A stretch of DNA of 5,246 nucleotides, taken from positions 1 through 5,246 of the forward strand of contig NVRZ01000247.1 of assembly GCA_002401055.1 (NCBI GenBank), written 5' to 3'. The notes beneath the pieces were generated by a model. The model had not been told where the DNA came from and did no database searches. It worked only from the letters and a program-made list of their open reading frames with translations. Position 1 is the stretch's first letter. The number at the start of each line of letters is the position of its first letter. Made by a program: the position numbers and the translations under genes. The stretch is from Bacteroidota bacterium. Its GTDB lineage: Bacteria > Bacteroidota > Bacteroidia > NORP154. Positions 1-5,246 of the stretch are shown here, piece after piece.

Positions 1-987
1 CAAGAGCTTAATGCTGATGCGGCTGATGAATTGAAAATATTCACTCATTTTACCAAAGATGGTAAGGAGCTTCATGTGGAGATGCAATCTGATGAGATAA
101 TATACCAGGGTATACCAGCGCTGCTCTACACAATAAGGGATGTTACGGAGCGAAGGAAGGCTGAGCAGGAGATCAATAGAATAAATACACAACTTACAGG
201 AAGTATCCGATATTCTAAGAGGATATTAGATGCCATCCTTCAAAATAAGAGCGATCTAACGACAATGCTCAAAGATTCGTTCATATTCTTTAAACCAAAG
301 GATATTGTTAGCGGCGATTTTTATTGGTTCTCCAGGCTTAATGGTAAGATAGTGGTGGCTGCAGTTGATTGCACTGGGCACGGTGTAGCTGGCGCGTTTA
401 TGTCATTGGTTGGTAATGAGCTGCTTCGTGAGATCATTAATAATAAAGGCATTTACGATCCTTCGGTCATACTATCCGAAATGCACAAGGGGATCATGAA
501 CACTTTACAGTCTACCGAGGGTGCACAAGAATATGCCGGTGCAATGGACATGGCAATATGCACGATTGATACGGAAAAGGGATACTTGGAATTTGCAGGT
601 GCTGGACGGCCTCTCATCGTAATTAGTGAGGGTGTTGAAGAGGTAATTGAAGGCAATAAATTCCCAATTGGCTTGACATTAAACAAGAAGGGAAAGGTAT
701 TAGAGCTCTACACAAAGAAGTCCACTGGCGCTAAGGGTTCTCTTAAGATGGCTAGAAGAAAATTGAAAAAGGGTGACACTTTCTACCTCTTTACAGATGG
801 CTATTGTGATCAGTTTGGCGGTGAAAAAGGCAATAAATTTATGAGAGAAAAGTTCAAGAATTTATTACTTGATATTCAATCAAAGAAAATGTCTGAGCAG
901 GAAGAAATTATTGGAAAGACAATAGAAGAATGGCGAGGTGATAATCCTCAAGTTGATGATATGCTTGTCATTGGAATTAAGTACTAA
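1..987 (+). CDS. PAS-linked SpoIIE-family (PP2C-type) serine phosphatase, 5'-partial
   Basis: The frame is open from base 1, so the gene begins outside the window; the TTG at 31 is an internal Leu codon, not a start. 328 residues are visible. Residues 1-50 are the end of a PAS/PAC sensor domain, finishing in the typical IRDVTERRKAEQE motif. Residues about 50-90 form a helical, probably coiled-coil linker containing a variant of the SIxYAKRIQxAIL signature. From about residue 98 comes the SpoIIE/PP2C phosphatase domain: SGDFYW (104-109), the metal-binding D123 in DCTGHG, AMDMAI with D184, FTDGYCDQFGG (264-274) and the C-terminal DDMLVIGI (319-326). The metal-coordinating aspartates appear intact, so it should be active. 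Family members dephosphorylate Ser/Thr on anti-sigma antagonists or other signalling proteins; the substrate here is unknown. A Lys/Arg-rich stretch lies between FPIG and LKKGD. N-terminal sensor domains lie outside the window. Confidence 0.93.
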   Translation, partial: QELNADAADELKIFTHFTKDGKELHVEMQSDEIIYQGIPALLYTIRDVTERRKAEQEINRINTQLTGSIRYSKRILDAILQNKSDLTTMLKDSFIFFKPKDIVSGDFYWFSRLNGKIVVAAVDCTGHGVAGAFMSLVGNELLREIINNKGIYDPSVILSEMHKGIMNTLQSTEGAQEYAGAMDMAICTIDTEKGYLEFAGAGRPLIVISEGVEEVIEGNKFPIGLTLNKKGKVLELYTKKSTGAKGSLKMARRKLKKGDTFYLFTDGYCDQFGGEKGNKFMREKFKNLLLDIQSKKMSEQEEIIGKTIEEWRGDNPQVDDMLVIGIKY

Positions 988-1005
988 CAATATAATAATT
1001 TGGCA

Positions 1006-1236
1006 ATGTGGAAAGAAGAGGACAATCAGCTAAAGAGAACATTTGAATTCTCTAATTTTATTGAAGCATTCGCATTTATGAGTAAAGTTGCTCTGCTGGC
1101 AGAAAAAATGGATCATCATCCGAATTGGAGCAATGTCTATAATAAAGTAGATATTTCCCTAAACACACATAGCGCCGGCAATATGGTAACCGATAAAGAT
1201 CGCTCGCTCGCTAAGGCAATCGATGAATTGGAGTAG
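1006..1236 (+). CDS. phhB: pterin-4a-carbinolamine dehydratase (PCD/DCoH family)
   Basis: This 76-residue protein dehydrates 4a-hydroxytetrahydrobiopterin (pterin-4a-carbinolamine) in the cytoplasm, so that the pterin cofactor of aromatic amino acid hydroxylases can be recycled. The family core is complete: FxF..F.eAFAFM.kVALLAEKM, then HHP at residues 37-39, NVYNKV, THSAG with H55, and D65 in TDKD. H37, H38, H55 and D65 align with His61, His62, His79 and Asp88 of mammalian DCoH. It is shorter than the roughly 100-residue mammalian protein because the N-terminal extension is absent, which is usual in Bacteroidota. I chose the ATG at 1006 because the protein then begins MWKEEDN, as homologues do; a TTG at 1000 would add two residues. 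It starts 18 bp after the phosphatase stop with no Shine-Dalgarno site, so it may be cotranscribed, but no functional link is evident. No hydroxylase is present in the window. Confidence 0.93.
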   Translation: MWKEEDNQLKRTFEFSNFIEAFAFMSKVALLAEKMDHHPNWSNVYNKVDISLNTHSAGNMVTDKDRSLAKAIDELE

Positions 1237-1258
1237 GTTATCAATGTTATAGCCCCTG

Positions 1259-1753
1259 TCAGTATGTATTCTGTTGGTTCATACGCCTTGGTTGTCCTTC
1301 ACGCTTAGTTCTCATTTGCTTCAATAACTCTCTTTTGAATTGCTTTTCAGTCTGAAAGAGTTTGGCAATCTTTTTAATTGGAAGCACCCTCTTGTATTGC
1401 TCAAGGCAATTACGTTGAATGTCTAGCTCCTTTTGATTCGCATCCATTCTCTTGTTAATCAACTCTTCAACTTCCTTGTCTGACATCTCATCGATATTTG
1501 GTCGTTTCCCATCAGCAGACTTCGGTTTGTTCTTGTCACGCATTTCTCGCTGCTGCTTCTGGCATTGGTTGTATACAGGCCAAAATTTCTGTGCTTCTTC
1601 TGGTGTTAAATCCAATTTTGATGTGATAAATGCAATTTTCTGAGATTCGATATTCTTTAGTCTTTCTCCTGATCTGCTTCCCGGCTGCGCAAATGCTATT
1701 GTAGCGATTAATAGTACAATCAGGGTGCCGAACAATAATTTATTGGTCTTCAT
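1259..1753 (-). CDS. exported Spy/CpxP-like protein, probable periplasmic sensor of the adjacent sigma system
   Basis: A 164-residue secreted protein. Residues 1-22 are a signal peptide: MKTNK, a hydrophobic core, and AFA before Q23 as the likely signal peptidase I site. The mature part is almost entirely helical. It carries LDLTPEEAQKFWPVYNQ (47-63), a relative of the LTxxQ motif of Spy, CpxP and ZraP proteins, and near the end KIAKLFQTEKQFKRELLKQM (128-147), a segment common in Bacteroidota proteins annotated as 'sensor of ECF-type sigma factor'. It has two cysteines, C64 and C116. The mature protein is basic: by hand count 33 Lys/Arg against 21 Asp/Glu. It is the last gene of the sigma/anti-sigma operon, 11 bp after the membrane protein gene. 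Known relatives are periplasmic chaperones or metal/stress sensors. By inference it senses envelope stress or modulates the membrane partner. Its stop lies 22 bp from the convergent phhB stop, with no clear terminator hairpin between. Confidence 0.8.
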   Translation of the reverse strand: MKTNKLLFGTLIVLLIATIAFAQPGSRSGERLKNIESQKIAFITSKLDLTPEEAQKFWPVYNQCQKQQREMRDKNKPKSADGKRPNIDEMSDKEVEELINKRMDANQKELDIQRNCLEQYKRVLPIKKIAKLFQTEKQFKRELLKQMRTKREGQPRRMNQQNTY

Positions 1754-1764
1754 AATAGGTGAGT

Positions 1765-2256
1765 TTAAGATTCTAGTTCTTCAACTATAGTTGTTAAGTC
1801 AATGTTGTTATCAATTAAGTAGTCAATGATTTCATCTAAATCATTAATCTCTTCCAGAAAAGATTCTTCATCGCTGTCCAATAACATATCTATAAGCTCT
1901 TCTTCCTCAACAGCGTATATTCCTTGATCCATTAACACCTCTTCAATCTCATCTAAATCAAGCTGAGCAAGATCCAGGTTGATGTTACCTTCAGGCGAGT
2001 TGGTTAGAACAAAAGTCAATACAGCGATAAGTATTATAGAAGCAGCTACAGCAGTCCATCTTATAACTAAAGCCCGTACAGTGGAGCTGTGAGGAGTTGA
2101 ATGCCCGTTTATTCTATCAGAAACTACTCCGGGCAGATTATCAAAATAATTATCCGGAACCTCAAAAGGGTTAGCCCTATCGATTTTAGAAAGAGAAGGA
2201 GCAATATCCTCAAGCTCTTTTCTAACCTCGTTGCTATTTTCGTTGTTTGTGTTCAT
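1765..2256 (-). CDS. single-pass membrane protein, probable anti-sigma factor with acidic periplasmic domain
   Basis: A 163-residue protein with no enzymatic motif. Residues 1-62 are a soluble N-terminal part that includes IAPSLSKIDRANPFEVPDNYF (18-38 region), a pattern common in Bacteroidota membrane proteins encoded directly after ECF sigma genes. Residues about 67-85 form one transmembrane helix (WTAVAASIILIAVLTFVLT), preceded by Arg61 and Arg66, which suggests the N-terminus is inside and the C-terminus in the periplasm. Residues 89-163 hold 28 Asp/Glu in 75 residues and no Lys, Arg or His, and contain three similar acidic/hydrophobic helical segments at about 101, 118 and 140. No zinc-binding HxxxCxxC anti-sigma motif is present, so this is not a classical ZAS protein. 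The gene sits 32 bp after the sigma stop and 11 bp before the Spy-like gene. The anti-sigma role is inferred from operon position and topology; a membrane sensor without sigma binding remains possible. Confidence 0.72.
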   Translation of the reverse strand: MNTNNENSNEVRKELEDIAPSLSKIDRANPFEVPDNYFDNLPGVVSDRINGHSTPHSSTVRALVIRWTAVAASIILIAVLTFVLTNSPEGNINLDLAQLDLDEIEEVLMDQGIYAVEEEELIDMLLDSDEESFLEEINDLDEIIDYLIDNNIDLTTIVEELES

Positions 2257-2271
2257 TCGCTAGTTGGATTG

Positions 2272-2286
2272 CTTTTTCGTAAAAAG
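2272..2286 (-). promoter_or_regulatory. short A/T-rich inverted repeat between sigma and anti-sigma genes
   Basis: The 32-bp gap between the sigma stop and the anti-sigma start contains a perfect inverted repeat: six-base arms CTTTTT and AAAAAG around a three-base loop. In the operon mRNA it could form a weak hairpin 15 bases before the downstream ATG. Five of the six pairs are A-U, so stability is low and it is not a convincing terminator. It may adjust relative translation of the two proteins, or it may be chance. Confidence 0.2.
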
Positions 2287-2288
2287 GT

Positions 2289-2840
2289 TTAATCACCTGA
2301 TATAAACTTTTCTATTTTCTTTGCTGCATGATGGTATGATGCCTTTAATGCCCCAACCGAAGTAAGGAGTAATCCTGACATCTCTTCATACTTCATCTCG
2401 TCATAATACCTCAGGTTAAACACGATACGCTGCTTTTCAGGAAGAGATAGAACAGCCTTTTGTAGCTTTAACTGTATTTCATCACCCGAGAAGTAGCTGT
2501 CAGCCTCCAACGACTGTGATAGCAAATTCTCCATATCTGCTAGAGGCACAAGGAGTTTCTTTTTCTTTTTATTCAGAAATGTTAGGCATTCATTGGAGGC
2601 AATTCTGTACATCCATGTATATAAGCCAGCATCAGAGCGAAATTTAGAAAGCCCGTTCCATATTTTTATCCATACATTTTGAAGTATGTCGTCAGCGTCA
2701 TCGTGATTCAGTACCATTTTTCGAATATGCCAGTAAAGTCGCTTTTGGTATTTAATTACCAACAAGTTAAAAGCCTTTGGTCTAGTGCCTTCATTTTCGA
2801 ATTGCTTCAGCAACTCTTCGTCTGAGTAATCTTCCTTCAC
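2289..2840 (-). CDS. ECF-type RNA polymerase sigma factor
   Basis: A 183-residue sigma-70 family protein with only regions 2 and 4, the usual ECF architecture and length. Region 2 spans about residues 21-91: AFNLLVIKYQKRLYWHIRKM, then DDADDILQNVWIKIWNGL (core-binding/-10 region) and YTWMYRIASNECLTFLNKKK. A short linker follows, then region 4 at about 124-176: LPEKQRIVFNLRYYDEMKYEEMS with the helix-turn-helix continuing through SVGALKASYHHAAKKI. It should direct RNA polymerase to a small regulon, often including its own operon. It is the first gene of a three-gene operon with a membrane anti-sigma candidate and a Spy-like exported protein. The start is GTG at 2840; upstream in frame there is no ATG, GTG or TTG before a stop at 2867-2865. 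An ATG overlaps one base upstream but is followed at once by TGA. No Shine-Dalgarno site or clear TAnnTTTG promoter was found in the 144 bp upstream. Confidence 0.93.
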   Translation of the reverse strand: MKEDYSDEELLKQFENEGTRPKAFNLLVIKYQKRLYWHIRKMVLNHDDADDILQNVWIKIWNGLSKFRSDAGLYTWMYRIASNECLTFLNKKKKKLLVPLADMENLLSQSLEADSYFSGDEIQLKLQKAVLSLPEKQRIVFNLRYYDEMKYEEMSGLLLTSVGALKASYHHAAKKIEKFISGD

Positions 2841-2984
2841 ATTTTTTGCAATAGAAAAGGTGAATTAAACAGAATCTTGGTCCATTTTACCCTAAAATAA
2901 TTGCATTGAACTATCGGTATAGGTAATGTGCATAACGTACTGAAAATAAATTGATTGTAATTGTGGCAGAATATAATTTGGGTG

Positions 2985-3956
2985 CTATTTTCGGCCCAAA
3001 ACCTGCTCTGCCGCCGCAACAATATTGGATGTGTCCAGGCCATATTTAATCATCAGTTCTGCAGGTTTTCCGCTTTCTCCGAATTGATCATCCACAGCAA
3101 CCATTTCAATTGGGGCAGGAAATTTCCTGCCCAGCAATTGCGCGATGCTATCTCCTAATCCGCCATGTCGTTGATGTTCTTCTGCAGTAACAACACATTT
3201 GGTTTTTTGTACTGAGGCTAAGACTGCATCATTATCTAATGGTTTAATGGTATGAATATTAATCACTTCTGCACTTATACCTTTAGCATTGAGCTCCTCA
3301 CATGCTTCAAGTGCTTTCCAAACCAGGTGGCCAGTTGCAAAGATGCTTACATCACTTCCTTCGGTGAGCATCAATGCTTTTCCGATTTCAAATGGCTGCT
3401 CTTCTGAAGTAAAGTTGGGAACATTTGGGCGCCCAAACCTGAGGTAAACAGGCCCAACGTAGTCGGCTATAGCCAAAGTTGCCGCTCTAGTCTGATTAAA
3501 GTCACAGGGATTGATTACGGTCATATTGGGTAACATCTTCATTAACCCTATATCTTCCAATATCTGATGCGTGGCTCCGTCTTCGCCTAGGGTGAGCCCT
3601 GCGTGTGATGCACATATCTTTACATTCTTGTTTGAGTAGGCAATGGATTGTCTTATCTGATCATATACTCGTCCAGTCGAAAAATTAGCAAACGTACCTG
3701 TAAACGGGATTTTACCTCCAATCGTCAACCCTGCTGCAATTCCCATCATATTTGCCTCGGCCACACCTACCTGATAAAACCTATCTGGAAATGCGTCTCT
3801 AAATTTGTTCATTTGAAGAGATCCACCTAAATCAGCAGTTAATCCAATAACATTGGGGTTGGTTTCACCTAATTCTAGCAATGCAGCACCAAAGCCTGCA
3901 CGTGTTGATTTATCTTCGGTTGAAGTCCATTTCTTCGTTGGTTCTGCGACTGTCAT
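2985..3956 (-). CDS. transketolase, C-terminal subunit (split transketolase)
   Basis: A 323-residue protein corresponding to the pyrimidine-binding (Pyr) and C-terminal domains of transketolase, a thiamine-diphosphate enzyme that moves two-carbon ketol units in the non-oxidative pentose phosphate pathway. Order: Pyr domain start STRAGFGAALLEL (17-29), ADLGGS (41-46), VGVAEANMMGIAAGL (63-77) with E67 as the likely glutamate that activates the cofactor, the loop SHAGLTLGEDGATHQ (117-131), YLRFGRP (171-177), then the C-terminal domain with ATGHLVWKAL (207-216), the NIHTIKPLD segment (233-241) and TAEEHQRHGGLGDS (257-270). It lacks the diphosphate-binding PP domain with its GDG motif, which a separate N-terminal subunit of about 280 residues must supply. 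That gene is not next to this one: htpG lies divergently upstream and a sigma gene downstream. A DXS/pyruvate dehydrogenase E1-beta-like protein is the alternative, but length and motifs favour transketolase. The ATG at 3956 gives the usual start. Confidence 0.92.
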   Translation of the reverse strand: MTVAEPTKKWTSTEDKSTRAGFGAALLELGETNPNVIGLTADLGGSLQMNKFRDAFPDRFYQVGVAEANMMGIAAGLTIGGKIPFTGTFANFSTGRVYDQIRQSIAYSNKNVKICASHAGLTLGEDGATHQILEDIGLMKMLPNMTVINPCDFNQTRAATLAIADYVGPVYLRFGRPNVPNFTSEEQPFEIGKALMLTEGSDVSIFATGHLVWKALEACEELNAKGISAEVINIHTIKPLDNDAVLASVQKTKCVVTAEEHQRHGGLGDSIAQLLGRKFPAPIEMVAVDDQFGESGKPAELMIKYGLDTSNIVAAAEQVLGRK

Positions 3957-4017
3957 ATCTGGTGTGCCTTTTTAATTGATTAAATAATTGCTCCGATAAA
4001 ACTAGCCAAAAGAAAAA

Positions 4018-4039
4018 CCTTGGCAAGGACTTCAGCCTT
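4018..4039 (-). promoter_or_regulatory. possible alternating hairpin element in the transketolase leader
   Basis: Three complementary four-base blocks alternate here: CCTT (4018-4021), AAGG (4025-4028) and CCTT (4036-4039), so the middle block can pair with either neighbour. The left pair belongs to an 11-base palindrome, CCTTGGCAAGG. Read on the minus strand, the palindrome is followed directly by TTTTTCTTTT. That arrangement resembles a weak terminator/antiterminator in the leader upstream of the transketolase start at 3956, but the stems are only 4-5 bp and may be chance. Confidence 0.18.
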
Positions 4040-4102
4040 CAATAAAGATCTAATTATGAACAAATAATCAACTATTTTTGCCGACTTCAGAAAAACGGTC
4101 AA

Positions 4103-4135
4103 TTTGGCAGTTATTTTCAGATGGCACGACCTTTG
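4103..4135 (+). promoter_or_regulatory. htpG: candidate Bacteroidota-type promoter of htpG
   Basis: TTTG at 4103-4106 serves as the -33 element, followed after 21 bp by GACCTTTG at 4128-4135, a one-mismatch copy of the TAnnTTTG -7 element used by the primary sigma factor of Bacteroidota. Transcription would begin about 4140-4143, leaving a leader of about 30 bases before the htpG ATG at 4171. The leader is A/T-rich (AATAATAAAATTAAGAA) with no Shine-Dalgarno site, as is usual in the phylum. The motif is short and the first base is mismatched, so this is tentative. No CIRCE inverted repeat was seen here. Confidence 0.33.
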
Positions 4136-4170
4136 AAATGCTATTTGCGCACGAATAATAAAATTAAGAA

Positions 4171-5246
4171 ATGACAAAAGGAAAAATTAAGGTAAGCTCG
4201 GACAATATATTTCCGATAATAAAGAAGTTTTTATACTCGGATCACGAGATATTTCTTCGGGAGCTGGTTTCTAATGCAATTGATGCTTCAAAGAAACTCC
4301 AGAGCCTGGAAACCATGGGTAAGTTCAAAGGTGAAATAGGTGATCTTACTATTGTAGTTGAACTAGATAAAGATGCCAAGACGCTTACAATCAAGGATAG
4401 GGGTGTAGGAATGGATGAACAGGAAGTTGAGAGATACATCAATGATATCGCTCTATCTGGAGCTGAAGAGTTTGTTTCCAAGTATAAGGATAAAGCCGAT
4501 ACAGCAAATTTGATAGGGCATTTTGGTCTGGGGTTCTACTCTTCATTTATGGTAGCTGATAATGTTGAGATAGTTACAAAATCACACAAGAAATCAGCCA
4601 AAGCTGTTAAGTGGACCTGTGATGGGAGCCCAAACTACACATTGGTTGATAACGACAGAAAAGAGCGTGGAACAGATATTATTCTACATATATCTGATGA
4701 GTCTAAGGAGTTTTTGGAGGAATTCAGAATTCGAGAGCTCTTAGTTAAATATTGTAAGTTTCTGCCAGTTAAGATTCAGTTTGGTACAAATGAAGAAACT
4801 GTAAAGGACAAGGATGGTAATCCGGTGAAGGACAAGGATGATAAGGAGAAGAAGATTACAACACCAAATATTATCAATAATACTTCTCCTGCTTGGAAAA
4901 AACAGCCTTCTAAACTAAAGGATGAAGATTATAAGAGTTTTTATCGAGAGCTCTATCCCATGAATTTTGAGGAACCACTCTTTCAGATACACTTGAATGT
5001 AGACTTCCCATTTAATTTGACGGGCATTTTATATTTCCCTAAGCTTAAAAACAAGATTGAAGTACAGAAAGACAAGATTCAACTGTACGCTAATCAGGTA
5101 TTTGTTACGGATTCGGTTGAAGGTATTGTTCCTGAATTTCTCACCCTGCTTCATGGGGTGTTGGATTCGCCTGATATCCCTTTAAATATTTCGCGATCGT
5201 ATTTGCAAAGTGATGCAAGGGTGAAGCAAATATCAGGGCACATTAC
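4171..5246 (+). CDS. htpG: molecular chaperone HtpG (bacterial Hsp90), 3'-partial
   Basis: The reading frame is open from ATG 4171 to the window edge: 358 residues, roughly 55-60% of a usual HtpG of about 600-630 residues. HtpG is an ATP-driven homodimeric cytosolic chaperone for late folding of client proteins. The N-terminal GHKL ATPase domain (about 1-205) shows E31 (catalytic), N35 and D38 in ELVSNAIDAS, D76 and G80 in DRGVGMD, and the lid/glycine motif GHFGLGFYSSFMV (116-128). A highly charged linker at about 207-230 contains a VKDKD duplication. The middle domain follows with PAWKKQPSKLKDEDY, FYRELYPMNFEEPLF, FNLTGILYFPK and NISRSYLQSD (339-348), where R342 and Q346 match the arginine and glutamine that contact ATP in yeast Hsp90. 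The end of the middle domain and the dimerisation domain lie outside the window. No frameshift is seen. It is divergent from the transketolase gene and has its own candidate promoter. Confidence 0.97.
   Translation, partial: MTKGKIKVSSDNIFPIIKKFLYSDHEIFLRELVSNAIDASKKLQSLETMGKFKGEIGDLTIVVELDKDAKTLTIKDRGVGMDEQEVERYINDIALSGAEEFVSKYKDKADTANLIGHFGLGFYSSFMVADNVEIVTKSHKKSAKAVKWTCDGSPNYTLVDNDRKERGTDIILHISDESKEFLEEFRIRELLVKYCKFLPVKIQFGTNEETVKDKDGNPVKDKDDKEKKITTPNIINNTSPAWKKQPSKLKDEDYKSFYRELYPMNFEEPLFQIHLNVDFPFNLTGILYFPKLKNKIEVQKDKIQLYANQVFVTDSVEGIVPEFLTLLHGVLDSPDIPLNISRSYLQSDARVKQISGHI

Noticed and set aside
453..686. 77-codon open frame antisense to the SpoIIE phosphatase gene
   Set aside because: It is fully inside conserved phosphatase coding sequence, with no independent support.
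1000..1005. TTG at 1000 as the start of the pterin dehydratase
   Set aside because: ATG at 1006 gives the MWKEEDN start usual for this short family form; TTG would add just two residues.
1237..1258. Bidirectional terminator expected between the convergent phhB and Spy-like genes
   Set aside because: The 22-bp gap has no inverted repeat with a T-run; termination must use sites inside the opposite genes or another mechanism.
2841..2984. Promoter or transketolase terminator in the 144-bp gap upstream of the sigma gene
   Set aside because: I found no good TAnnTTTG element with a spaced TTG on the minus strand and no stable hairpin with a T-run; only chance-level short repeats such as TGCAAT/ATTGCA.
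2837..3043. 68-codon minus-strand open frame spanning the gap upstream of the sigma gene
   Set aside because: It overlaps the end of the well-supported transketolase gene in another frame and has no recognisable protein character.
3980..4177. 65-codon minus-strand open frame filling the divergent region between the transketolase gene and htpG
   Set aside because: It begins only at a TTG inside the htpG start, runs through the candidate htpG promoter, has no ATG and matches no family I recognise; it is probably chance in A/T-rich DNA.
4242..4481. 79-codon open frame antisense to htpG
   Set aside because: It lies wholly within the strongly conserved ATPase domain of htpG; its Ser/Leu-rich composition is typical of a complementary-strand shadow.

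Overview
The window looks like ordinary chromosome from a member of the Bacteroidota, most likely a Cytophagales-type marine or soil bacterium. The evidence is low-to-moderate GC, genes without Shine-Dalgarno sites in A/T-rich leaders, a transketolase split into separate half-genes, a PAS/SpoIIE phosphatase of the Bacteroidota style, the short pterin dehydratase typical of the phylum, and an HtpG with the NISRSYLQSD motif and the 'GHFGLGFYS' lid seen there. The lineage is inferred from protein character; no marker RNA is present.

Layout. On the + strand, a 5'-truncated SpoIIE-type phosphatase gene (1-987) is followed by a pterin-4a-carbinolamine dehydratase (1006-1236). These converge on a three-gene minus-strand operon read from 2840 down to 1259: an ECF-type sigma factor, a single-pass membrane protein taken to be its anti-sigma factor, and an exported Spy/CpxP-like protein. 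Upstream of it on the same strand is the C-terminal half of transketolase (3956-2985). A 214-bp divergent control region (3957-4170) separates that from htpG (Hsp90), which starts at 4171 and runs off the right edge.

How the parts may work together. The sigma/membrane/periplasmic trio is the most system-like part. Its order and topology resemble cell-surface signalling modules such as CnrYXH, where a periplasmic protein controls release of an ECF sigma factor by a membrane anti-sigma factor. The outer domain of the membrane protein is extremely acidic, with no Lys, Arg or His, while the exported partner is strongly basic, suggesting that the two bind electrostatically in the periplasm. Transketolase and HtpG are housekeeping genes, and the phosphatase probably acts in partner-switching or related signalling. 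No mobile element, CRISPR array, tRNA or rRNA was seen, and no gap between genes exceeds 300 bp.
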